A stretch of DNA of 6,879 bases from Bacillota bacterium (GCA_021786555.1 JAJYNB010000422.1:1-6879); one strand, 5' to 3'. Numbered from the stretch's first letter, positions 1-4,809 are shown. The notes: generated by a model not told the origin, from the letters alone. Numbers and translations: made by a program.

Positions 1-1
1 T

Positions 2-568
2 TTCCTCGCACTGGTACTGGAGTACGATGTAAGAGAGAATGGCGCGGAGAAGAGGGCCAGAAGGGTAGTTGTCCGCCCCAAAGTAATTGATGCTATGCTG
101 ATGGCAGCAAACTCCCCGGAAGTAGTCCTCCCGGTCAAACTTAAAGTTCCCTCTGCCAGTCCCTGCAGCAGTGAAAAAACCAGGTACCGCCTCGAGGCCG
201 GGGTGGAACAGGGGGGTTCCTTGGTTTCAGCCGATGCCATAGGGCTGAATGTAGAACCAAATGTTTATACAAGGATGCTGTTTGAGGCACTAAACATGCA
301 GGGATTTCTGGAAAAGCCGCACGGCGGGGGGTACATAAACCGTTACCAAAGGTTTAGCTACGAGTCAACGGGTGAACTGGCCCAAAGCCTGGGCGAACTG
401 GCCCTATTCGTCCAAAGCGGAGAGCAGGAATTGGATGTGATTCTGGATGTCAGCAAACGCAAGGAGGGTGATGCCAAGGGCCAAGCCAGGTTCAAGCTGC
501 CCTATGCCAGGATGCAAAGCCCAGAACAGGTGTCGATGACCTTCCAGCAGATTTTCAAGCAAATATGA
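2..568 (+). CDS. Spo0M-like sporulation-control protein, arrestin fold (5' truncated)
   Basis: The frame is open from the left edge, so the N-terminus lies outside the window; 188 residues are visible and an internal ATG at 95 is probably not the start. Line-up from memory with B. subtilis Spo0M (about 258 residues) gives a consistent order of landmarks. These are a beta strand FLALVLEYDV at the edge, a second strand LPVKLKVPSASP (about residues 43-54) matching the 'IPFSFQLP' stretch, a short VEPNVYTRMLFEALNMQGF segment (about 85-103) matching the linker and helix after the arrestin-like domain, and a C-terminal strand pattern (LGELALFVQSGEQELDVIL, then basic KRK). Spo0M proteins are cytoplasmic and influence sporulation and cell-envelope processes; their biochemical role is unsettled. 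An intrinsic terminator follows 10 nt after the stop, so it is transcribed apart from the tsa operon. Family assignment is by recalled sequence only and identity is low. Confidence 0.65.
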   Translation, partial: FLALVLEYDVRENGAEKRARRVVVRPKVIDAMLMAANSPEVVLPVKLKVPSASPCSSEKTRYRLEAGVEQGGSLVSADAIGLNVEPNVYTRMLFEALNMQGFLEKPHGGGYINRYQRFSYESTGELAQSLGELALFVQSGEQELDVILDVSKRKEGDAKGQARFKLPYARMQSPEQVSMTFQQIFKQI

Positions 569-577
569 GCAGGTTCG

Positions 578-603
578 CCCGGGATACACTCCCGGGTTTT
601 TTT
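578..603 (+). terminator. Intrinsic terminator after the Spo0M-like gene
   Basis: Perfect 7-bp stem CCCGGGA (578-584) and TCCCGGG (590-596), with a 5-nt loop TACAC, followed at once by seven T residues (597-603). It begins 10 nt after the TGA at 566-568. It separates the first gene from the tsaE operon. Confidence 0.93.
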
Positions 604-683
604 GTTGCCGTCTATAGGTGGGTAAACTATCATGACCGGATTCTGCAGGCGAAAACCCAACCAGCATCAGCCTGGATTAACCC

Positions 684-712
684 TTTTAAAGGAGATGCAA
701 ACAGGTTACAAT
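684..712 (+). promoter_or_regulatory. Candidate sigma-A promoter of the tsaE operon
   Basis: A good -10 hexamer TACAAT (707-712) lies 30 nt upstream of the tsaE ATG. At a 17-nt spacing the upstream hexamer is TTTTAA (684-689), a poor -35. The position between the terminator at 578-603 and tsaE supports a promoter somewhere here, but the -35 is weak and the exact site is uncertain. Confidence 0.4.
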
Positions 713-741
713 AGAGGGCAGTGGTAATGAGGTGATACAGA

Positions 742-1209
742 ATGCAAATCACCAGCAACAGCCCGGCAGACACACTGGCCCTGGGTGAAATACTGGGCAG
801 ACTGGCCAGGCCGGGCGATATTTACTGCCTGCTGGGTGAACTGGGAGCGGGCAAGACCGCCCTGGCCCAGGGAATCGGACGGGGACTGGGGATAGAGGAT
901 CCGGTAAGCAGTCCGACCTTTACCCTTATTCATGAGTACAAGGGGCGCATGCCCCTCTATCATATGGATCTTTACCGTATGGCCGCCCCGGAAGAAGGAG
1001 AAGAACTGGGACTGCAAGAATATTTTTGGGGGCACGGACTCTGTGTGGTGGAGTGGCCTCAGGCAGCGGCTGAACTGCTGCCGGCGGATATTTTGCAGGT
1101 GGAACTGCGCTTTGCGGGAGACTCGAGAGAAATCGAGCTTGCTGCCCATGGTTCCCGTTCGCAGCAAATAGTTGAGGAAGTGACCAGACTTGTGGATTCT
1201 GAGCATTGA
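742..1209 (+). CDS. tsaE: tRNA t6A37 threonylcarbamoyladenosine biosynthesis ATPase TsaE
   Basis: Cytoplasmic P-loop ATPase of the TsaB-TsaD-TsaE complex, which attaches a threonylcarbamoyl group to A37 of tRNAs reading ANN codons. TsaE binds and hydrolyses ATP and is needed for multiple turnover. The 155-residue length is typical. Visible motifs are Walker A GELGAGKT (32-39), the switch-like stretch VSSPTFTLIHEY (55-66), HMDLYR (74-79) and VVEWP (102-106), all hallmark TsaE segments. The ATG at 742 is preceded by GAGGTGA (729-735) with a 6-nt spacer. It is the first gene of a four-gene operon, and its last 20 nt overlap the start of tsaB. B. subtilis has the same order (ydiB-ydiC-ydiD-gcp). 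Confidence 0.96.
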   Translation: MQITSNSPADTLALGEILGRLARPGDIYCLLGELGAGKTALAQGIGRGLGIEDPVSSPTFTLIHEYKGRMPLYHMDLYRMAAPEEGEELGLQEYFWGHGLCVVEWPQAAAELLPADILQVELRFAGDSREIELAAHGSRSQQIVEEVTRLVDSEH

Positions 1210-1900
1210 CACAGCAACAAAAGTTACTGGATTGGCAGTCCACTTTAAGTGCGGTTTGGTGGCGGAATCCTTTTTGCACACGGGTAAAACCCATTCCGAG
1301 CGGCTGATGCCCATGGTACTGCAGCTCCTTGAGCAGGCGGGAATTGGCTTTGGGGACTTAGAGGCGGTGGCTGTCTCTTCGGGGCCGGGATCTTTCACCG
1401 GCCTGCGCATTGGTATGGCTACGGCCAAGGGGATCGCCCAGGTTAGGAAGATTCCCCTTATCGGTATAAATACTCTGGATGCCCTGGCCCAAAACGGCCT
1501 GGGGTTTGAGGGTCTGGTGGCGCCGGTTTTAGACGCACGCAAGGATGAGGTATATACAGCCTTATATGGCATCAGGGGCAGGGAAATCTCCTTGATTGGT
1601 CAGTATGAGGCGGTAAGCCCTGCGGTTCTGGCGGAAAGGTTGGGGTCGGGACGGGAAAGAGTATTGTTTGTGGGTGACGCCGTCCCTGTGTACAGGGAGC
1701 TGCTGGAGGCCCGACTGGGTGAAGGGGCGGTTTTCCTGCCTGACAGCCGGAGTTTGCCCCGGGGGGCCCACGTGGGTGCCTTGGCAGCAGAGCGCCTGGC
1801 CCGGGGCGAGCGCGATGACATATATACTTTGAAGCCATTCTACATCAGGCCGTCGGAGGCAGAAGCAACCTGGGCCAAAAAGTTTGGCCAGGGGGGATAG
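1190..1900 (+). CDS. tsaB: tRNA t6A37 biosynthesis scaffold protein TsaB
   Basis: Inactive ASKHA-fold paralogue of TsaD that heterodimerises with TsaD and is required for t6A formation. Its 236 residues match the family. Motifs are the N-terminal strand LSIDTAT (4-10), THSERLMP (34-41), the signature SSGPGSFTGLRIGMATAKG (63-81), PVLDARKDEVYTALY (112-126) and the C-terminal YIRPSEAE (218-225). The start is TTG at 1190: the in-frame stop TGA at 1181-1183 leaves no earlier option, and GAGGAAG (1174-1180) lies 9 nt upstream. The gene overlaps tsaE by 20 nt, which suggests translational coupling, and rimI begins 3 nt after its stop. Confidence 0.95.
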   Translation: MWILSIDTATKVTGLAVHFKCGLVAESFLHTGKTHSERLMPMVLQLLEQAGIGFGDLEAVAVSSGPGSFTGLRIGMATAKGIAQVRKIPLIGINTLDALAQNGLGFEGLVAPVLDARKDEVYTALYGIRGREISLIGQYEAVSPAVLAERLGSGRERVLFVGDAVPVYRELLEARLGEGAVFLPDSRSLPRGAHVGALAAERLARGERDDIYTLKPFYIRPSEAEATWAKKFGQGG

Positions 1901-1903
1901 ACA

Positions 1904-2368
1904 GTGGAAGCAAGGGCGGAAGAAGAATATTCAGTCGTAGCAATGCAGCTTCACCACCTGGACAAGGTCCTGAAAATAGAGGAACAGTCCTTTCCCACTC
2001 CCTGGTCCCGCTACGCTTTTACCTGTGAACTCCTGGACAATGACTTTGCCCGTTATTACTGCTTGCTGCACGGGGACGAGGTTGTGGGGTATATGGGTTT
2101 ATGGGTGATTTTGGACGAGGGACATATTACCAATGTGGCCATACACCCGGAGTACCGCAACCACAGGCTGGGGGAGTTTCTGATGCGCCATGTGATGCTG
2201 CGCTGCCAGAGCAGCGGGGTGCAGCGCATGACCCTGGAAGTGCGGGTTTCCAACCGGGCAGCCCAGAGTCTGTATAAACGACTGGGTTTTGCCGATGTGG
2301 GTGTGCGCAGGGGCTATTACACCGATACCGGGGAAGATGCCATGATTATGTGGAAGGATATCCTGTGA
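1904..2368 (+). CDS. rimI: GNAT N-acetyltransferase RimI-type (ribosomal S18 / protein N-alpha-acetyltransferase)
   Basis: GCN5-related acetyltransferase using acetyl-CoA. The family prototype acetylates the N-terminal alanine of ribosomal protein S18; members in Firmicutes may have wider protein targets. The protein has 154 residues. Visible are FPTPW (30-34), the acetyl-CoA-binding motif A region with NVAIHPEYRNHRLGEFLM (77-94), and the RimI signature LEVRVSNRAAQSLYKRLGF (111-129). Glu112 and Tyr124 line up, 12 residues apart, with the catalytic Glu103/Tyr115 pair of E. coli RimI as I recall it. The tail has YYTDTGEDAMIM (138-149). The GTG at 1904 has a weak G-rich site 7 nt upstream (1891-1896); ATG at 1943 is a less likely start because it would begin just before the first strand. 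The gene sits inside the tsa operon between tsaB and tsaD. Confidence 0.93.
   Translation: MEARAEEEYSVVAMQLHHLDKVLKIEEQSFPTPWSRYAFTCELLDNDFARYYCLLHGDEVVGYMGLWVILDEGHITNVAIHPEYRNHRLGEFLMRHVMLRCQSSGVQRMTLEVRVSNRAAQSLYKRLGFADVGVRRGYYTDTGEDAMIMWKDIL
2352..2358 (+). promoter_or_regulatory. Ribosome-binding site deciding the tsaD start
   Basis: GGAAGGA lies inside the last codons of rimI, 6 nt before GTG at 2365. That GTG overlaps the rimI stop as GTGA (2365-2368), the usual layout for translational coupling. It favours GTG 2365 over the in-frame GTG 2350 and over TTG 2383, which has only a G-run (2371-2376) upstream. Confidence 0.6.
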
Positions 2369-3396
2369 CCGGGGGGACAGAGTTGAGGCGCAATTTGATT
2401 TTAGCAATTGAGACCAGCTGTGATGAAACAGCGGCGTCCGTAATCGAAAACGGGCAGTTGATCAGGTCCAACATAATCTCATCCCAAATCGCTGTACACC
2501 AAAAGTTCGGGGGAGTGGTACCTGAGATTGCTTCCCGGCACCACTTGGAAAATCTCCCCTGGGTGGTGGATCAAGCTTTGGAACAGGCGAAGGTGTCCTT
2601 TGCCGGGCTTGACGCTGCGGCGGTTACCTACGGGCCGGGGCTGGTGGGAGCCCTGCTGGTAGGAGTATCCGGGGCCAAGGCTATGGCAGCAGCCCAGGGC
2701 ATCCCCCTGATTGGGGTCAACCATATAGAGGGGCATATCTATGCCAACTTTCTAGCCCATTCGGACTTGAGTTTTCCTTTGTTGTGCCTGTTGGTGTCCG
2801 GGGGGCATACTCACCTGGTGGTGCTGGAAGGACACGGCAAATACCGGGTCTTGGGCCGGACCAGGGATGACGCGGCGGGGGAAGCGTTCGACAAGGTGGC
2901 CAGGGCTATGGGTTTGGGATATCCGGGGGGACCTAAAATTCAGGCGGCAGCTGCTAACGGAGACGGAACCCGGGTTGATTTACCCCGGGCCTGGCTGGAA
3001 GCGGGCAGCCTGGATTTCAGTTTTTCCGGGCTGAAATCGGCGGTGCTGAATTATCTCAACCGGGCGGCGCAAAAGGGTGAGGAGGTCAACAAAGACGATC
3101 TGGCGGCCGGTTTTCAACAGGCGGTCGTAGATGTCCTGGTAGGGAAAACTCTAACAGCGGTAAAGCAAAGCGGGGTGGGTACGGTCCTGCTGGCCGGCGG
3201 GGTGGCAGCTAACCAGGCTCTGCGCCAGGAACTGGGGCGCGCTTGCCGGAAGGAGGGGCTTCAGTTCTTTTACCCTCCGGTGGAACTCTGCACCGATAAC
3301 GCAGCCATGATCGGCTGCGCCGCATATTACAAGTTTCTCGCCGGAGAGTTTGCGGGGCCGGATTTAAACGCTGTGCCGGGAATGACGCTGGCATAG
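2365..3396 (+). CDS. tsaD: tRNA N6-adenosine threonylcarbamoyltransferase TsaD
   Basis: Catalytic subunit that transfers the threonylcarbamoyl moiety from threonylcarbamoyl-AMP to A37 of ANN-decoding tRNAs; formerly Gcp/YgjD. From GTG 2365 it has 343 residues, close to the usual length of about 340. Motifs in order are IETSCDET (15-22), VPEIASRHH (52-60), GPGLVGALLVG (90-100), metal-binding NHIEGH (119-124; His120 and His124), SGGHTH (145-150), GEAFDK (172-177), FSFSGLKSAV (218-227), LAGGVAANQALR (276-287) and CTDNAAMIG (309-317), whose Asp311 fits the third metal ligand. All key residues are present. The start was chosen from the GTGA overlap with rimI and the ribosome-binding site at 2352-2358; TTG 2383 would give 337 residues and also fits homologues. 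It is the last gene of the operon. TsaC, also needed for the pathway, is not in view. Confidence 0.96.
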   Translation: MTGGTELRRNLILAIETSCDETAASVIENGQLIRSNIISSQIAVHQKFGGVVPEIASRHHLENLPWVVDQALEQAKVSFAGLDAAAVTYGPGLVGALLVGVSGAKAMAAAQGIPLIGVNHIEGHIYANFLAHSDLSFPLLCLLVSGGHTHLVVLEGHGKYRVLGRTRDDAAGEAFDKVARAMGLGYPGGPKIQAAAANGDGTRVDLPRAWLEAGSLDFSFSGLKSAVLNYLNRAAQKGEEVNKDDLAAGFQQAVVDVLVGKTLTAVKQSGVGTVLLAGGVAANQALRQELGRACRKEGLQFFYPPVELCTDNAAMIGCAAYYKFLAGEFAGPDLNAVPGMTLA

Positions 3397-3402
3397 CCAA
3401 CA

Positions 3403-3544
3403 GAAGTCAGAAGTCAGGAGTCAGGAGACAGGAGTCAGAAACCCATCCCCTATGGAACCACAAATGAATTAAAATTTTTTGCCTGAGGTTCAGGAAAGAA
3501 TGAGTCATCCGGAAGCATTCTGAATTCTGACTCCTGACTCCTGA
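3403..3544. repeat. Heptad-repeat element with inverted arms (MITE-like, undetermined family)
   Basis: The left arm is five tandem 7-mers of the form GRAGWCA at 3403-3437 (GAAGTCA twice, then GGAGTCA, GGAGACA, GGAGTCA), followed by GAA. The right arm (3525-3544) is their reverse complement, with TGACTCC twice (3528-3541). Positions 3421-3440 pair with 3525-3544 at 19 of 20 positions, enclosing 84 nt. That interior is AT-rich in its first half and holds a small hairpin CCTGA/TCAGG (3482-3494). There is no coding capacity and no obvious target duplication. It lies between the tsaD stop and the operon terminator, as if inserted there. Similar AGTCAGG-type repeats recur between genes in several clostridial and cyanobacterial genomes, from memory. 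Confidence 0.75.
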
Positions 3545-3559
3545 ATACTTAACCCGATA

Positions 3560-3582
3560 AGCACACACTCGTGTGCTTTTTT
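3560..3582 (+). terminator. Intrinsic terminator of the tsaE-tsaB-rimI-tsaD operon
   Basis: Stem AGCACAC (3560-3566) with GTGTGCT (3571-3577), a 4-nt loop ACTC and a T-run at 3577-3582. It lies 164 nt beyond the tsaD stop, an unusually long gap explained by the repeat element between them. Confidence 0.9.
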
Positions 3583-3653
3583 GTGCCTGCTCATGTAACC
3601 AAATACAGTAGAATCGGATATTATGGATTGTGGGCCCTGGTTTTGTACCATTG

Positions 3654-3665
3654 CTTCCCGGGAAG
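3654..3665. promoter_or_regulatory. 12-bp perfect palindrome, possible operator
   Basis: CTTCCCGGGAAG is a perfect 12-bp palindrome with no T-run behind it. It lies about 150 nt upstream of the 73-residue gene and just upstream of its likely promoter region. It matches no operator that I recognise; a dimeric repressor site is possible but unproven. Confidence 0.25.
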
Positions 3666-3705
3666 GGTAATTTTAATTTGGGTTAATGCAGACTGGGATA
3701 ATGTT

Positions 3706-3742
3706 TTGTAACCTTTCACAACCCGTCAAAATACTATATATC
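3706..3742 (+). promoter_or_regulatory. Candidate promoter for the 73-residue gene
   Basis: An AT-rich patch centred on ATACTATATATC (3731-3742). One reading is TTTCAC (3714-3719), 17 nt, TATATC (3737-3742) for sigma-A. Another is ATACTA (3731-3736), close to a forespore sigma-G/F -10 (CATACTA), with TTGTAA (3706-3711) upstream. Neither is strong. The later coding start at 3810 fits a leader of about 60 nt. Confidence 0.3.
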
Positions 3743-3750
3743 AGGAATTT

Positions 3751-3767
3751 GTCCTACCGGGCAGGAC
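3751..3767. promoter_or_regulatory. 17-nt imperfect palindrome in the leader of the 73-residue gene
   Basis: GTCCT (3751-3755) and AGGAC (3763-3767) are perfect inverted repeats. The centre CCGGG continues the symmetry except for one mismatched pair (3756/3762). It falls between the candidate promoter and the ribosome-binding site, where an operator or leader hairpin would act. It has no T-run, so it is not a terminator. Confidence 0.3.
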
Positions 3768-3809
3768 ATATCCCACAAGAATCAACCATTAAGCAAAGGA
3801 GGGAACACA

Positions 3810-4031
3810 ATGTCCGCAAAATCAATCAGAGGACTGCTCAGGCGCCTGTATAAGAATGGCAATACCGTTACTGTGGTTAGGGAGGACCCCAACAGCCCTG
3901 CCGGTGGTGCATCGGGCTTAGTGGCCGGTACCATATTAGCGGTCCATGAAACCTTTGTGGTTATCCGGTCATCCACAGATAGTTCGAACCACGCTATCCC
4001 TTATGAAGAGATAACGGACGTCAGGTATTAA
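3810..4031 (+). CDS. Small conserved-looking protein of unknown function, possible Sm/SH3-like beta barrel
   Basis: I do not recognise this 73-residue protein. It looks like a real gene: AAAGGAGGG (3795-3803) sits 6 nt before the ATG, a hairpin follows the stop by 12 nt, and the composition is ordinary. A basic N-terminal segment with a likely short helix (SIRGLLRRLYKNG, 5-17) precedes alternating hydrophobic strands: TVTVV (19-23), GLVAGTILAV (36-45), TFVVIRSS (48-55), then HAIPYEEITDVRY (61-73). A bent strand, 'FVVI', followed by 'IPYEEI' resembles the pattern of small Sm-like or SH3-like barrels, including short sporulation-associated proteins of Firmicutes. This is inference from strand pattern only. 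There is no signal peptide, membrane segment or cysteine. It stands alone between two terminators. Confidence 0.8.
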   Translation: MSAKSIRGLLRRLYKNGNTVTVVREDPNSPAGGASGLVAGTILAVHETFVVIRSSTDSSNHAIPYEEITDVRY

Positions 4032-4043
4032 GGTTCTTTTATC

Positions 4044-4067
4044 AAGCCTACCAACATGGTAGGCTTT
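4044..4067 (+). terminator. Hairpin after the 73-residue gene, weak intrinsic terminator
   Basis: Perfect 9-bp stem AAGCCTACC (4044-4052) and GGTAGGCTT (4058-4066) with loop AACAT, 12 nt after the stop. Only TTT, then ACTTACT, follows, so the T-tract is poor and read-through is likely. Confidence 0.65.
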
Positions 4068-4108
4068 ACTTACTAACGTCATCCTGACCATGGTAGGATA
4101 GTCCCGCT

Positions 4109-4333
4109 TGTGGATAACCCGGGGCTTTCACACAGAAAACCTGTTCTGTGGATAGAGTAAATCGGGACGTGCTTGTGGATAATGTGAATAACTCTGTTAA
4201 TAACCTGATTTATCAGGTTTTTTTTTGTGTTAAAAATGTGAATTCGGATTTTTTAGTTGTAATCCACAGCTGCTGTGGATAATGTGGATAAGTGCAAAAA
4301 TTAGCTGAATTATAGACCGGGGGTTGTGGAAAA
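4109..4333. promoter_or_regulatory. DnaA-box cluster (eight boxes in 225 bp)
   Basis: Four exact TGTGGATAA 9-mers (consensus TTATCCACA read on the minus strand) lie at 4109-4117, 4174-4182, 4274-4282 and 4283-4291. TGTGAATAA (TTATTCACA, allowed by the TTATNCACA consensus) lies at 4183-4191. One-mismatch boxes are at 4147-4155 (TGTGGATAG), 4260-4268 (TAATCCACA, plus strand) and 4325-4333 (TGTGGAAAA). Poorer matches lie near 4195, 4226 and 4237. Seven of eight point the same way. Under equal base frequencies one exact box in this span is expected about 0.002 times. Such clusters bind the initiator DnaA at origins and at secondary sites that titrate DnaA or tune initiation. No dnaA or dnaN gene is in view, so a secondary site is more likely than oriC. 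Confidence 0.85.
4202..4226 (+). terminator. Intrinsic terminator inside the DnaA-box cluster
   Basis: Stem AACCTGA (4202-4208) and TCAGGTT (4213-4219) with loop TTTA, leading into nine T residues (4218-4226). It is the better of the two terminators behind the 73-residue gene, and it stops transcription from entering the right half of the DnaA-box cluster and the polyferredoxin gene. Confidence 0.85.
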
Positions 4334-4340
4334 ACTGTTA

Positions 4341-4370
4341 TTGTTATGCAATTCACTATGTTCGTATACA
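4341..4370 (+). promoter_or_regulatory. Candidate sigma-A promoter of the polyferredoxin-oxidoreductase operon
   Basis: TTGTTA (4341-4346), an 18-nt spacer and TATACA (4365-4370), about 22 nt before the ATG at 4393. The last DnaA box (4325-4333) lies directly upstream of the -35, so bound DnaA could touch this promoter. The resulting leader would be very short. Confidence 0.4.
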
Positions 4371-4392
4371 GACAGGACAGGGGTTCTGCCAG

Positions 4393-4809
4393 ATGAAAAA
4401 AGTGCTTGTGGTTAAGGATTCTGACCGCTGTATTGGGTGTTACAGCTGTATGCTGGCTTGCGCCAGGTTGGTGCAAACCAGTTATTCGCCGCTGCGCAGC
4501 GCCATCCAGGTGCGCACCAGGGGGGGATTGCAAGGTAAATTCGCAATCAACTCATGCCGTGGCTGCCGGGAAGCATTGTGTGTAGAGAGTTGTCCAACTG
4601 GGGCACTTAGAGCCAGGGAGGGCGGAGGTGCGGTTCTGTGCGAGGATGAATGCCGGGGGTGCGGCAGGTGTGCTGATGCCTGCCCAGTGCAGGCGCTTAA
4701 TATGGGGGGCGGTCATCCCCTGGTCTGCCGCCACTGCGGAGCCTGTACTTCCTTTTGCCCGCACGGTGTGCTGGAGCTTGGCGGGTCCGACCTGCAGGAG
4801 GACATATGA
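4393..4809 (+). CDS. Four-cluster [4Fe-4S] polyferredoxin, electron-transfer partner of the AOR-family enzyme
   Basis: Small iron-sulfur protein of 138 residues with four cysteine quartets: C13-C16-C19-C23, C55-C58-C63-C67-Pro, C87-C90-C93-C97-Pro and C112-C115-C118-C122-Pro, plus one extra cysteine at 83. This is the arrangement of four-[4Fe-4S] electron-transfer subunits related to the DmsB/HycB group. It has no signal peptide or twin arginine, so it is cytoplasmic. The ATG at 4393 was chosen because MKKVLVVKDSDRCIGC is the normal beginning; AGGGG (4379-4383) lies 9 nt upstream. An in-frame TTG at 4324 would add 23 unlikely residues and lies against a DnaA box. The stop overlaps the oxidoreductase start as ATGA (4806-4809), so the two are translationally coupled and probably form a complex in which this subunit carries electrons between the tungsten enzyme and ferredoxin or another carrier. 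Confidence 0.92.
   Translation: MKKVLVVKDSDRCIGCYSCMLACARLVQTSYSPLRSAIQVRTRGGLQGKFAINSCRGCREALCVESCPTGALRAREGGGAVLCEDECRGCGRCADACPVQALNMGGGHPLVCRHCGACTSFCPHGVLELGGSDLQEDI

Larger units (their letters stand above)
3397..3809. other. Intergenic region between tsaD and the 73-residue gene
   Basis: These 413 bases hold no convincing gene. From left to right they contain the inverted heptad element (3403-3544), the operon terminator (3560-3582), about 70 nt with nothing recognised, a 12-bp palindrome (3654-3665), an AT-rich promoter-like stretch (about 3700-3745), a 17-nt imperfect palindrome (3751-3767) and a strong ribosome-binding site (3795-3803). Confidence 0.8.
4032..4392. other. Gene-free region carrying the DnaA-box cluster
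   Basis: These 361 bases hold no ORF that I can support. They contain the hairpin at 4044-4067, a second weak hairpin ATCCT/AGGAT (4081-4099) that repeats CATGGTAGG from the first (4055-4063 and 4089-4097), the DnaA-box cluster (4109-4333), a strong terminator inside it (4202-4226), an AT-rich stretch (about 4195-4262), and a likely promoter for the polyferredoxin gene (4341-4370). Confidence 0.8.

Noticed and set aside
694..726. Ten-codon leader peptide upstream of tsaE
   Set aside because: The AAAGGAG motif touches the ATG with no spacer, the -10 element lies inside it, and the residues give no attenuation pattern.
706..1572. 288-codon open frame on the minus strand
   Set aside because: It lies antisense to tsaE and tsaB, both of which carry full family motifs. 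Its translation is rich in Pro, Arg and Ser without any domain, as expected from a GC-biased shadow frame.
1904..2368. RimI acetyl-CoA motif reading R-x-x-R-x-G instead of R-x-x-G-x-G
   Set aside because: A basic residue at this position is, as far as I recall, common in Firmicutes RimI proteins, and the catalytic Glu and Tyr are intact, so it is not a sign of lost function.
3403..3544. CRISPR array
   Set aside because: The repeats are 7-mers in direct contact, with an inverted copy; there are no spacers of uniform length and no cas genes.
4109..4333. Reading the DnaA-box cluster as the chromosomal origin
   Set aside because: No dnaA, dnaN or other origin-linked gene is present and no clear DnaA-trio run could be read next to the boxes. 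It stays a possibility only if genome-wide skew supports it.
4324..4392. Extended N-terminus of the polyferredoxin from TTG 4324
   Set aside because: The added residues have no family counterpart, the TTG is next to a DnaA box and has no Shine-Dalgarno site, and ATG 4393 gives the normal beginning.
4200..4392. Molybdenum/tungsten-cofactor riboswitch upstream of the AOR-family operon
   Set aside because: The space is filled by DnaA boxes and a terminator, the likely promoter leaves a leader of only about 16 nt, and no multi-helix fold was seen.
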